In this document: positions 40,177-49,913 of the stretch, piece by piece
Position numbering within the stretch: the first letter of the stretch is position 1
Layout: every line of letters begins with the position of its first letter
Assembly (NCBI GenBank): GCA_007280205.1
Contig: QYPX01000059.1
Span: 35,030 to 99,029, forward strand
Origin: Comamonadaceae bacterium
GTDB lineage: Bacteria; Pseudomonadota; Gammaproteobacteria; Burkholderiales; Burkholderiaceae_C
Reading direction: 5' to 3'
DNA: 64,000 nucleotides
Made by a program: the position numbers and the translations under genes
Notes under the pieces: model-generated
Told to the model about the DNA's origin: nothing
Seen by the model: only the letters and a program-made list of their open reading frames with translations
Database searches by the model: none

Positions 40177-42927
40177 GTGAAATTATTTGACAAAAGCATG
40201 AATCAACCGCCCTCTCATTGGGCCAAGCTTGCTGCGGCAGGCTTGCTGGTGGCTGCTGCGCTCGCCGGTTGCGGCGGTGGTAGTGACGGTGCAGCGGGAC
40301 CCGCTGGCGCGGCCGGCCCAGCTGGTGCCGCTGGCGCCGCTGGCGCAACCGGACCGGCCGGCACCAATGCCGTGGCAACGGTACAGATCAAGGCGCTTTC
40401 GAGCGATCAATGGGCTGCGCTGGCGCCCAAGGGTGAAGTCACCAAAGTAACCATGGGCGGCGCGCCGGTGGTCGAATTCAAGGTGACCGATGCCAACGGC
40501 TTCCCGATTGTCGGTCTTGGCAATACGTCCAAGAGCGCGACGGCCACCGTTGCCAGTTACCCCAACCTGGCCTTTGCCCTGGCCAAGCTGGTCCCAGCCA
40601 CCACTACCAGCCCCAGCAAGTGGGTTAGCTATCTGGTGACTACCGTGCCCAGCACCACAGCAGCGCTGACCGCTACCCGCCCCTCCACCGATGCCAACGG
40701 CACGCTGGTGGACAACGGTGACGGCAGCTACAAGTACACCTTCTACCGCGACATCACCAAGGCCAAAGCCGTGGTTGATGGCCTGACGCTGGTCAGCCCG
40801 AACGTCGCCGCCGACCTGGGCGACCTCAGCTACGAACCAACGTTGACACACCGCGTGGTGGTCCAGGTTTCCGGTAACGCACCGGGTACGGGTAGCAATA
40901 CCGCGAACGCCGTGACAGTGATGCCTGCGGTCGCCATGCTCAATCCGGTCAACCTCGTTTATGACTTCATTCCGGCTACCGGCAAAGTGGTCACCGCAAC
41001 CGACACGCAACGCGAACTGGTCTCCAAAGACAGTTGCAATGAGTGCCACAACCAGATTGGCGTGACCACACCGCATGGCGGGCGCGTTGACACGCGCTAC
41101 TGCGTGATGTGTCACACCGATCAGCGCAAGTTTGGCTATGCCAGCGTGGCGTCGGTGGCCGGCAAGTTCCCGGCACTGACAGAAACAGCTACTGTCAATG
41201 CCACAACCGGCATTACCAGCTACAGCTATTCCCCGGAAACCCGGATTGCCGACGGTGAAGTTTCAGGCAACTTCCCGATCTTCATCCACAAGATCCACAA
41301 CGGCGGCGAACTGGTGAAGTCAAACTACAACTACGCCAACGTGGCCTTCAATAACAAGGGTTATTCGATGCTGGGCGGCGGCCAGAAGATGTGCAGCAAG
41401 TGCCACGACAGCGCCAAGGCAGCACAGGCCGACAACTGGAGCTCCAAGCCGAGCCGCCAGGCCTGCGGTTCTTGCCACGACGGTATCAACTGGGCCACCG
41501 GTCTGGGTTCGACACTGGCTGACAAAGCCGCTGCGGGTGCTGTTGGCGCCGTGATGGCCACCACCGGTCACATCGGCAAAATGCAAACCAGCGATGCAAC
41601 CTGCGTGCTGTGCCATGACGCAGCAGCGGTCAAGATCTATCACCAGACTGAAAACATTACCGCCCACAATCCAACGATTGCGGCCGGCCTGAAGACCTTT
41701 ACCTATGACGTCCTGTCGGCCACGGTTGATGCCACCAGCAACGATGTGACCATCAAATTCAAGGTCAGCGCCGACGGCACGCCGGTCACTTACCTGGCCC
41801 CGGCAGCTGCCATGGCCAATCCGCTGACTGGCTTTATCGGCAGCCCAAGCTTCCTGCTGGCCTATGCAACGGCGCAGGATGGCGTAGCAGCACCGATCGA
41901 CTACAACAACACCGGCGTCAAACAGGCGCAAGCTGTCAGCGTTTCGATCGCCAACCTGCTGGATACCACAAAGACTGCGGACGGTTCACTGTCAGCCACG
42001 GCCGATGCCAGCGGTTACTACACTGCCACCCTCAAGGGTACGGGCACCAAGAAGTTCCCGGTTGGCGCCAAAATGCGTGCGGTGGGTCTGCAAGGCTACT
42101 TCACCCAAAACGCAGTGGCGGTTGGTGGCGTTGCTACAGCGCGGCACGCCATCTCGGTGGTCAAAGCAGTCACGGGTGACGCAGTGCGGCGTACCGTGGT
42201 CGATCCGGCCAAGTGCTCCAGTTGCCACGAATGGTTCGAAGGGCATGGCGGTAACCGCGTCTATCAAACCCAGGTTTGTGTGATGTGCCACACGCCTGGT
42301 CTAGCGACCAGCGGCCGTGGTATCTCGGACGCGGCCCTGATGGCCTATCCGTTCAGCGCAGCCGATGTGAAGATCCTGGGCTACTGGGGCTTCGACAAGA
42401 CCGTGGTGAACGCCGCCTTGAACTTCCCTGTCGTTACCAACAACTTCAAGGACATGATCCACGGCATCCACGCTGGTCGCGACCGCGTGACACCGTTTGT
42501 TGACGCACGTGACCGCACACCTTCGGCCATCACCCTTCTCGACTTCAAGAGAATGGACTTCCCGGGCAAGCTCAACAAGTGTGACACCTGCCACGCGACC
42601 GGCACCGCATTGGCCACCACCTTCAACACGGTGCCCGCGGGTGCTCTGGCTTCGACCTACGAGTCCGTCAACGCAGCCTACTTAGCAGCGCCCACTCCGG
42701 CCACCGCGAAAGCCGCTTTGAGCACAGCCAACCCGGAAGACAAGGTCACCACGCCTTTTGCCGCAGCCTGCGTCAGTTGCCATGACTCCTCGCTTGCGCA
42801 GGGTCACATGAGCCGCGAAGGCGGGCAGATCAAGGTGAGCCGCAGTGCCATGAACCTGGCTGGCGAAGGTTGCGCCCTGTGCCACGGCGCCGGCGCAGAC
42901 TTTGACCCGGTCAAGGCGCACAAATAA
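40177..42927 (+). CDS. OmcA/MtrC-family decaheme cytochrome lipoprotein with collagen-like linker (paralog 2)
   Basis: GTG start after TAAGGAG; lipobox LAGCGGG; 8 Gly-X-Y triplets; 10 CxxCH counted. Confidence 0.94.
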   Translation: MKLFDKSMNQPPSHWAKLAAAGLLVAAALAGCGGGSDGAAGPAGAAGPAGAAGAAGATGPAGTNAVATVQIKALSSDQWAALAPKGEVTKVTMGGAPVVEFKVTDANGFPIVGLGNTSKSATATVASYPNLAFALAKLVPATTTSPSKWVSYLVTTVPSTTAALTATRPSTDANGTLVDNGDGSYKYTFYRDITKAKAVVDGLTLVSPNVAADLGDLSYEPTLTHRVVVQVSGNAPGTGSNTANAVTVMPAVAMLNPVNLVYDFIPATGKVVTATDTQRELVSKDSCNECHNQIGVTTPHGGRVDTRYCVMCHTDQRKFGYASVASVAGKFPALTETATVNATTGITSYSYSPETRIADGEVSGNFPIFIHKIHNGGELVKSNYNYANVAFNNKGYSMLGGGQKMCSKCHDSAKAAQADNWSSKPSRQACGSCHDGINWATGLGSTLADKAAAGAVGAVMATTGHIGKMQTSDATCVLCHDAAAVKIYHQTENITAHNPTIAAGLKTFTYDVLSATVDATSNDVTIKFKVSADGTPVTYLAPAAAMANPLTGFIGSPSFLLAYATAQDGVAAPIDYNNTGVKQAQAVSVSIANLLDTTKTADGSLSATADASGYYTATLKGTGTKKFPVGAKMRAVGLQGYFTQNAVAVGGVATARHAISVVKAVTGDAVRRTVVDPAKCSSCHEWFEGHGGNRVYQTQVCVMCHTPGLATSGRGISDAALMAYPFSAADVKILGYWGFDKTVVNAALNFPVVTNNFKDMIHGIHAGRDRVTPFVDARDRTPSAITLLDFKRMDFPGKLNKCDTCHATGTALATTFNTVPAGALASTYESVNAAYLAAPTPATAKAALSTANPEDKVTTPFAAACVSCHDSSLAQGHMSREGGQIKVSRSAMNLAGEGCALCHGAGADFDPVKAHK

Positions 42928-42982
42928 ACCTGTGCCCAGGGACCGGGAGACCCTCTCCCGGTCTGTTTGACAAGCTCACAAC

Positions 42983-43011
42983 CCGGCTGCGGCGACGCAG
43001 CCGGTTTTTTT
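42983..43011 (+). terminator. Rho-independent terminator after decaheme 2
   Basis: CCGGCTGCG-GCGA-CGCAGCCGG-TTTTTTT. Confidence 0.85.
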
Positions 43012-43063
43012 GCCGCCAAGCCCATGTGTGGGTCTGCCATATCGAAAGCTAAATATCTGAAGC

Positions 43064-43129
43064 TTGATTTAAAACAAACCTTCGGGGTGTGGTGAAGCAG
43101 AGAATTCCTCGGTGTAAACCCTTTGTAAA
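43064..43129 (+). promoter_or_regulatory. Promoter module of decaheme 3: TTGATTTAAAACAA / GAGAAT / GTAAA-N6-GTAAA
   Basis: Box 43064-43077, GAGAAT 43100-43105, repeats 43114-43118 and 43125-43129. Confidence 0.65.
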
Positions 43130-43172
43130 GTATTTTTTCCGTGTGTGTTTCTTGAGACTTAAGGAGTCTGAT

Positions 43173-45914
43173 GTGAAATTATTTGACGATACGATGAACA
43201 GGCCGCCCACTCATTGGACCAAGCTGGCTGCGGCTGGCTTGTTGGTGGCTGCTGCCCTTGCCGGTTGCGGCGGTGGTAGTGACGGTGCAGTTGGCCCCGC
43301 AGGCCCTGCCGGCCCTGCGGGAGCAGCCGGCGCAACCGGCCCAACCGGCCCCGCTGGTGCTGACAAGACCACCGGCACAGTGGACGCTGCGCAGCTCGGC
43401 TTCGCTGACCTGACCAACAAGGCCCTGGCTGGCAAGGTCTTGAGCGTTGATACCTCGGGCAACCAGCCGGTCGTCAACTTCCAGGTCGTCATGAAAGACA
43501 CCAACGAAGGTGTGCGCGGTCTGCGGACTTTTGCTCTGCACATTGCGCAGCAAAAACCCGCCGTTGACGGTAGCGCCTCTTACTGGCTCAACTACCTGGC
43601 CGACGGCCTTCCACTGACGGCTGATCCAGCTGCCGCGGCGGCCAAGGTCAATCCGAGCGCAGACTCCGTTACATCATTCAATGCCGACGGCACCGTCAAG
43701 GGTCAAGGCTATGCAGTGACCGATAACGGCGACGGCACTTACGCTGTCAAGTTTGGCGCCAACATCAAGGCGAACACCAAGGTCGTTTACGACGCATCAC
43801 TGACACACCGTGTCGTGGTTGGCGTGCGCAGCGTCGCCGTTCCTGGCGTGGTGGGCAAAACGGCTGGCGCTTACGCCGGTCCGCTCAACCCGCTAACCGG
43901 TGCTGTCATTGCGCAGTTCACCAACACCAACGGTACCAACCTGGCCTATGACTTCAAGCCGGCAGCAACAGGTGTGGGCGCGGTCCTGAAAGACAGCGCT
44001 GGCAATGCGACCTTTGCCCGCGACAACGTCACGGTAGCCGCTTGCAACCAGTGCCACATGAAGCTTGAATACGGCTTCCCGCGCGGCAACAACACCAGCG
44101 GTCACTTTGGTTCGCGTACCGACACCAAGACCTGCGTGATGTGCCATACACCGCAAAACACAGCGGGCAAGGGCGACTTCACGACCTTCATCCACAAACT
44201 GCACATGGGTGAGGAACTGAAGAAAACAGAATTGCTGTTCTGGAGTACCACCTTGAACTACAACGAGGTCAAGTACCCGCAGGATGTCAGAAACTGTGCA
44301 CAGTGCCACAAGGGTTCTGTCGTTAACAGTCAGTTGACACCCACGCTCAAGGCTTGCGGTTCCTGCCATAACGCAGTGGACTTCAGCCTGGGTAATGTTG
44401 CTGGCGGTCACATTGGTGGTGCCAAGGCTGACGACAAGACCTGCGCGCTGTGCCATGACGCAGCAGACATTGGCTTGAATCACGTCGCCGTGATCGCACC
44501 CGATCCAGCCAACGTCTTCAGCACCCCGGTCGGTGGCAACAACAACACCAACGCGTCCTACCTGGCCGCAGTCGGTGTGGTGCCTTCCGGCGCAGCGAAG
44601 ATTACTTACGCCATTTCCAGCGTCACACGCAATGCAACGACGGGAAACCCATCGATTGTTTTCAAGCTGATGAAAGACGGCGCTGACGTGGTCTTCAATA
44701 CCTACTCCGCCACCGGCAAGACCGAACTGATTGATGGCTTCGTGGGTTCACCCAGCGTGTACTTCGCGTTCTCCGTCGCACAAGACGGTATCGCTGCACC
44801 GGCCGACTACAACGCCAGCGCCAGCACCTACATCAAGAACATCTGGCGTGGTGATGGCAAGGACGTCAAGGGTGCCGCTCTGGCCGCCGCTGCCGTGGGC
44901 ACCATAACCGGCCCGGTCGCTGGCTACTACACCATCACGCTGACGGGTGTGAACGTTCCGGCAACGGCCAAGATGCTGACCGGTGGCGTGGGTTACACCT
45001 ACGGCCTGGCCACCACCCTGCCGCTGACGCAGATCAACCTTGCCAAGTATCCGTACACGGCCAATGCCGCTACGGTCAACTCCGGCGTGGGTGGTGTGGG
45101 TGGCCTCAGTGTCCCGGCACCGAACGTCTGGAAGGTAGCTACCGGCTTTACGGGTCGTCGTCTCATCACCGACACAGCCAAGTGCAATGCCTGCCACGGC
45201 GCGTTGGGTGTCAAGCCCACGTTCCATGCTGGCCAACGCAACGACGCACAGACCTGTACGTTCTGCCATAACGTGAACCGGACCAACAGCGGCTGGCCAG
45301 TCAACATCAACTACGACGTGCACGCCATCCACAATGGCAAGAGCGGCCAGCGTACAAACAAGTTCAGTTGGGAAGCGACTGCCGGCGCCAAGTTCTGGGA
45401 AGTGGGCTATCCAGGCCAACTCAAGAACTGCGAAGGCTGCCACATCGCTGGTATGTATGACTTCAGCAATACAGCCTACGTCGGTACCGCCACGGTCCCG
45501 AGCGTTGTGCCTAACCTGCTGATGACCACCGCTGCCAGCGGCACCATCAACGCCGCTGGCTTCCAGATCATCACGGGTCTCGAAACTGTCCTGAGCACGA
45601 GCTCGGTCATTTCGCCCTTCGTGACGCCCGGAACCGCTTACGGCGTAACCTTCAGCTTTAACGCCAACACCGGCGTGACGGTCCCTGCGGCAGACACCAC
45701 GCTGGTGCTCTCGCCCATCAGTGCCGCCTGCTCCGGTTGCCACGACTCCAAGATCGCTCGCGCTCACATGAAGAGCAATGGCGGCTCGGTGTTTGATCCG
45801 CGCACGGAAGCCATGGCCAAGACAGAGCAGTGCCTGGTTTGCCATGGCCCGGCCAACAACGCGGTATTCAACGACACCGTGCCGACCATCAAGCTGGTGC
45901 ACCGTTGGTGGTAA
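43173..45914 (+). CDS. OmcA/MtrC-family decaheme cytochrome lipoprotein with collagen-like linker (paralog 3)
   Basis: GTG start after TAAGGAG; lipobox LAGCGGG; 8 Gly-X-Y triplets; 10 CxxCH counted. Confidence 0.94.
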   Translation: MKLFDDTMNRPPTHWTKLAAAGLLVAAALAGCGGGSDGAVGPAGPAGPAGAAGATGPTGPAGADKTTGTVDAAQLGFADLTNKALAGKVLSVDTSGNQPVVNFQVVMKDTNEGVRGLRTFALHIAQQKPAVDGSASYWLNYLADGLPLTADPAAAAAKVNPSADSVTSFNADGTVKGQGYAVTDNGDGTYAVKFGANIKANTKVVYDASLTHRVVVGVRSVAVPGVVGKTAGAYAGPLNPLTGAVIAQFTNTNGTNLAYDFKPAATGVGAVLKDSAGNATFARDNVTVAACNQCHMKLEYGFPRGNNTSGHFGSRTDTKTCVMCHTPQNTAGKGDFTTFIHKLHMGEELKKTELLFWSTTLNYNEVKYPQDVRNCAQCHKGSVVNSQLTPTLKACGSCHNAVDFSLGNVAGGHIGGAKADDKTCALCHDAADIGLNHVAVIAPDPANVFSTPVGGNNNTNASYLAAVGVVPSGAAKITYAISSVTRNATTGNPSIVFKLMKDGADVVFNTYSATGKTELIDGFVGSPSVYFAFSVAQDGIAAPADYNASASTYIKNIWRGDGKDVKGAALAAAAVGTITGPVAGYYTITLTGVNVPATAKMLTGGVGYTYGLATTLPLTQINLAKYPYTANAATVNSGVGGVGGLSVPAPNVWKVATGFTGRRLITDTAKCNACHGALGVKPTFHAGQRNDAQTCTFCHNVNRTNSGWPVNINYDVHAIHNGKSGQRTNKFSWEATAGAKFWEVGYPGQLKNCEGCHIAGMYDFSNTAYVGTATVPSVVPNLLMTTAASGTINAAGFQIITGLETVLSTSSVISPFVTPGTAYGVTFSFNANTGVTVPAADTTLVLSPISAACSGCHDSKIARAHMKSNGGSVFDPRTEAMAKTEQCLVCHGPANNAVFNDTVPTIKLVHRWW

Positions 45915-45977
45915 GCTGAATTGGAGGGGGCGGGTCGACGGCCTGCTCTCTTCGGTTCGAGGTTTGAATTGAGATAA

Positions 45978-46013
45978 TTGACCCGGCTGCAATGCAGCCG
46001 GGTCAATTTTTTT
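45978..46013 (+). terminator. Rho-independent terminator after decaheme 3
   Basis: TTGACCCGGCTGC-AAT-GCAGCCGGGTCAA-TTTTTTT. Confidence 0.88.
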
Positions 46014-46057
46014 GTCGGCAGCCTTGCTGCCTCATTTTTTTCTTTCAGGAATATTCA

Positions 46058-46480
46058 ATGAATCGCCCTCTTCTCCAAAGTGCTCTGCTGGTCTCTGCCT
46101 TGCTGCTCGCAAACGCTTCCTGCTTTGCAGCCGATCAAAAATCCGAAACGACAGCAAAGCCCGCGGCCGTTGCCAGCGCTGCCAAGCTCTCACAAGAGCA
46201 GACCAAAACCAGGAAGCCCGTCACGCCAGCCAACACCAAGGCCGCCCAGGCGGCAGCCGCCAAGCTGGTCGACATCAATAGCGCCAGCAAGGCCGAGTTG
46301 ATGAAGCTGCCCGGCGTCAGCGATGCGGATGCCGCCAAGATCATTGCCGGCCGACCCTACCTCACCAAGACCCGTCTGGTGACAAAAAACATCGTTTCAA
46401 TGGAGGTTTATCAGAGCATCAACAAGCTTGTGATTGCCAAGCAAAAGGAACCGCCGGCGCCCAAAGCGGCTTCCAAGTAA
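46058..46480 (+). CDS. Secreted helix-hairpin-helix (ComEA-like) protein
   Basis: Signal peptide; [40 protein letters not shown] (HhH). Confidence 0.88.
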   Translation: MNRPLLQSALLVSALLLANASCFAADQKSETTAKPAAVASAAKLSQEQTKTRKPVTPANTKAAQAAAAKLVDINSASKAELMKLPGVSDADAAKIIAGRPYLTKTRLVTKNIVSMEVYQSINKLVIAKQKEPPAPKAASK

Positions 46481-46534
46481 TCCGCTGCGGGTCAGCAGCG
46501 ATCCTGAAAATTTACTTCCTTAAGCACATCAAGT

Positions 46535-46600
46535 TTGATCCAGGACAAACTTGACCCAGGTCAGCACATGGAAAATCGCGCCTTGTAAAGCGTCGGTAAA
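46535..46600 (+). promoter_or_regulatory. Promoter module of decaheme 4: TTGATCCAGGACAA / GAAAAT / GTAAA-N6-GTAAA
   Basis: Box 46535-46548, GAAAAT 46571-46576, repeats 46585-46589 and 46596-46600. Confidence 0.65.
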
Positions 46601-46637
46601 GATTTTTGTGTGTAACTTAGGGCTTAAGGAGACTGTT

Positions 46638-49367
46638 GTGAACTGTTTAGATCAAAGCAAGAAAGGGCCGGCCCAGCATTGGACCAGGCTCGCTGCCGCC
46701 AGTGTGCTGGCAGCAGCTGTCCTCGCCGGTTGCGGCGGCGGCAGCGACGGTGCACCGGGCGCAAGCGGTGCCACCGGCCCGGCAGGTGCTGGTGGCGCCA
46801 CAGGACCCGCCGGCACCAATGCCGTCGCAACGGTCCAAATCAAGGCTCTATCGCCCGACCAGTGGGCTGCTGCCAACTTCGCCGCAACCATCACCGGTGT
46901 AGCGATCAGCGGCACACCCGTGGTCAGCTTCAAAGTCACAGACAGCGTCACCGGTTACCCGGTCATCGGCCTGGGCAGCAAGTCCAAAAGCGCAACAGCC
47001 ACGGTTACCAGCTATCCGAATGTGGCGTTTGCCATTGCCAAGCTGGTTCCCGGCGCCAACGGCAGCCCAAGCAAGTGGGTCAGCTACAACGTGACCTCGG
47101 TGCCCACCACGACGGCCCCTACCGTCCTGCCCGCCAAGCCGACCACCGACAACGCCGGCACCCTGGTTGACAACGGCGACGGTTCCTACAAGTACACCTT
47201 CTACCGCGATGTCACCAAGAGCAAGGACATTGTTGCCGCCGCTGCAGCCTCAGCAACAACCGCCAGCGTCAACAACAAGGTCGCTGATCTGGGTGACCTG
47301 ACCTATGACGCGGCACTGACGCACCGTGTCGTGCTGCAACTCTCGGGCAACGCGCCGGGCACCGGCACCAACACAGCCGATGCAGTGCAAGTGGTCCCTG
47401 GCGTGGCCATGAAGAACCCGCTGAACGTGGCCTATGACTTCATTCCCGCTACCGGCAAGGCAGTCGCTGCCACGGACACGCAGCGCGAAATCGTCGCCCT
47501 GGCTTCTTGCCTGGAATGCCACAGCAAGTTTGCCGTTCATGGCGGTGGCCGTCAGGACCCCAAACTGTGCGTGACCTGCCACAACGACCAGCGCAAGTAC
47601 GGTAATGCGGAAGCCGCCGCCGGTACGACGACAACCTACTCCGGCAGCACCTACAAGATCAACGGCCTGGCCGTCGGTGACCTGCCAGCCTTCCTGCACC
47701 GCCTGCACATGGGCAAGGAACTGAAAAAGACCGGCTACAACTATGCCAATATCTTGTTCAACGAAGTGACCTATCCGCAAAGCATCACCAACTGCGCCAA
47801 GTGCCACGACGGCGCCAAGACTGCGCAGGGCGACAACTGGAAGAAGGTTCCTAGCGCGATGGCCTGCGGTGCTTGCCACGACGGCATCAACTTCACCACC
47901 GGTCTGGGCACCGCCATCAACGGCGACACCGCCGGCCACATTGGCAAGGCGCAAGCCGATGATTCCAAGTGCACCTTGTGCCATGACGCCGTCAGCATTC
48001 CGGTTTACCACGTCACCGTTGACCCGACGGGGGCGGTTGATCGCGGTGGCTATCCGCTTAATACCGCAGCGAACGTTCCGACCGTGGGCTTGCCCGCCGG
48101 CATGGGCCCGGCGATTCCGCTGGCTTCGCAACTCAATCTGCCAGCTGGCGTATACAAGATCGGCTTCGAGCTCAAGCAGGTCACCGTTGCCGGTGCGGCT
48201 GGTGCCAAGAAGGCGACTGTGGTGTACCGTATCCTGAAAGACGGCGCACCGGTCACCCTCAACGCCACCGGCTTCCTGATGGACAACGTTGACGGAACAC
48301 CGAGCATCTATGTTGGTTATGGTCTGCCGCAAGATGGCATCACCACACCGGTGGACTGGAACGCCAGCATCAGTGCCACCGTGCTGCAGCTGCGCGACAA
48401 GGTAGCCGGCAATACCCAGACCGGTCCGGACGCAAGTGGTTACTACACGGCAACACTGGCCGCAGTGGTTCCTGATGCAGCCAAGATGGTGACCGGCGCG
48501 ATCGGCATCAACTACAACGGCTTTGTGCAACTCGGGTTGGCTGCCTATCCGAAGGGCATCCGTCTGCGTGAGCCAGCCTTTGTCATGAAGCAGGCCGACG
48601 GCTTTACCGGAACTGCTGCACGGCGCACGATTGTCAGCAATGCCAAGTGCAACAACTGCCATGGTCAGTTGGGTGTCTCGCCATCGTTCCACAGCGGCGC
48701 CCGCAACAACGGCGAAGGCTGCGCGATCTGCCACCAGGCCAATACATCCACCGGTCATACCGGTGCCGCGTACAACTTTGGTGGTGGCTGGAACGTCGGC
48801 ATCAAGAACATGGTGCACTCGATCCATGCCGGCAAGAAGCGCGAACAGTCCTTCACCTACGAAGCCACGGCCGCCAATCCGAACGGCTTCAAGGAAGTGA
48901 CCTATCCGGGCGTGCTGCGCAATTGCGAACAGTGTCACGTGGCTGGCAGCTATGACTTCAGCACCGCCGCCAATGCGGCCGCTGTGCCGAACCTGCTGTG
49001 GACGACGGATGCCAAGGCCGACATGAGCAACCCGACCAATGCCGCAACACTCGGTCTGTCGCCATGGGTCACCTCCCTGGGCAGAGGCCAGACCAGCTAC
49101 ACGGCTGACAATCTGGTGACCTCACCAGTGACTTCCGCCTGCTTTGGCTGCCACGACAGCAAGATCTCCGTATCGCACATGCAACTCAACGGCGGCACGG
49201 TTTACGGCTCGGTGTCCACGGTTTCCAGCGGTGGTCCGCGCCCCGCAGTTCCGTCAGCTTCTGCTGCGCCGGTAGCAACCACCTTCAGCTTTACCAAGGT
49301 GGAGACCTGTATGGTTTGCCATGCGACCGGCAAGGTCGCCGACATCAAGGTCATGCACGCCAAGTAA
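46638..49367 (+). CDS. OmcA/MtrC-family decaheme cytochrome lipoprotein with collagen-like linker (paralog 4)
   Basis: GTG start after TAAGGAG; lipobox LAGCGGG; 7 Gly-X-Y triplets; 10 CxxCH counted. Confidence 0.94.
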   Translation: MNCLDQSKKGPAQHWTRLAAASVLAAAVLAGCGGGSDGAPGASGATGPAGAGGATGPAGTNAVATVQIKALSPDQWAAANFAATITGVAISGTPVVSFKVTDSVTGYPVIGLGSKSKSATATVTSYPNVAFAIAKLVPGANGSPSKWVSYNVTSVPTTTAPTVLPAKPTTDNAGTLVDNGDGSYKYTFYRDVTKSKDIVAAAAASATTASVNNKVADLGDLTYDAALTHRVVLQLSGNAPGTGTNTADAVQVVPGVAMKNPLNVAYDFIPATGKAVAATDTQREIVALASCLECHSKFAVHGGGRQDPKLCVTCHNDQRKYGNAEAAAGTTTTYSGSTYKINGLAVGDLPAFLHRLHMGKELKKTGYNYANILFNEVTYPQSITNCAKCHDGAKTAQGDNWKKVPSAMACGACHDGINFTTGLGTAINGDTAGHIGKAQADDSKCTLCHDAVSIPVYHVTVDPTGAVDRGGYPLNTAANVPTVGLPAGMGPAIPLASQLNLPAGVYKIGFELKQVTVAGAAGAKKATVVYRILKDGAPVTLNATGFLMDNVDGTPSIYVGYGLPQDGITTPVDWNASISATVLQLRDKVAGNTQTGPDASGYYTATLAAVVPDAAKMVTGAIGINYNGFVQLGLAAYPKGIRLREPAFVMKQADGFTGTAARRTIVSNAKCNNCHGQLGVSPSFHSGARNNGEGCAICHQANTSTGHTGAAYNFGGGWNVGIKNMVHSIHAGKKREQSFTYEATAANPNGFKEVTYPGVLRNCEQCHVAGSYDFSTAANAAAVPNLLWTTDAKADMSNPTNAATLGLSPWVTSLGRGQTSYTADNLVTSPVTSACFGCHDSKISVSHMQLNGGTVYGSVSTVSSGGPRPAVPSASAAPVATTFSFTKVETCMVCHATGKVADIKVMHAK

Positions 49368-49419
49368 ACAGCAAGTTCGCTTGCAGCAGTTCACCCCCCC
49401 GGGTGAACTACATTAACAA

Positions 49420-49451
49420 AACCCGATGGTGGCAACACCGTCGGGTTTTTC
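49420..49451 (+). terminator. Rho-independent terminator after decaheme 4
   Basis: AACCCGA...TCGGGTTTTT hairpin. Confidence 0.7.
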
Positions 49452-49489
49452 AATTTTTTTCCAAGTCACGTTAACGCAGAGAGAACATC

Positions 49490-49858
49490 ATGAAATCCAG
49501 TACCGTCAAAATCGCCCTGATCGCCCTGGCACTGAGCCTGTCAACCAGCCTCGCCCTGGCCGCCGAGAGCAAGCCGCCTGTCGCCGACGCAGCCAAAGCC
49601 AGCGCCAAGCCCGCATCCACCAGTTCAGCCCCGAGAGTCAAGCTGGTGGACCTCAACAGCGCAAAAAAGGAAGAGCTGAAGAGCCTGCCCGGCGTGACCG
49701 ACGAGGTGGCGGCCAAGATCATTGCCGGCCGACCCTACCTCTCCAAAGCGCATCTGTTGACGCGCAAGATCGTCGAAGCTGGGGAATATGAGAACCTCAG
49801 AGCCCTGGTGATCGCGAAGCAAAAAGGCCGTCCGGACGCGAAACCTGTCAAAAAGTAG
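49490..49858 (+). CDS. Secreted helix-hairpin-helix (ComEA-like) protein
   Basis: Signal peptide; [45 protein letters not shown]. Confidence 0.88.
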   Translation: MKSSTVKIALIALALSLSTSLALAAESKPPVADAAKASAKPASTSSAPRVKLVDLNSAKKEELKSLPGVTDEVAAKIIAGRPYLSKAHLLTRKIVEAGEYENLRALVIAKQKGRPDAKPVKK

Positions 49859-49913
49859 ACGCTTGCAAACTCACTGGCGGCGTCCGGGATTTACATTCCT
49901 AAGCTCTCAAAGT

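Noticed and set aside
40300-40380. Gly-X-Y coding repeats as possible frameshift or assembly artefact
   Set aside because: Three different paralogs carry in-frame versions with different codons and lengths; the frame continues into conserved heme domains.
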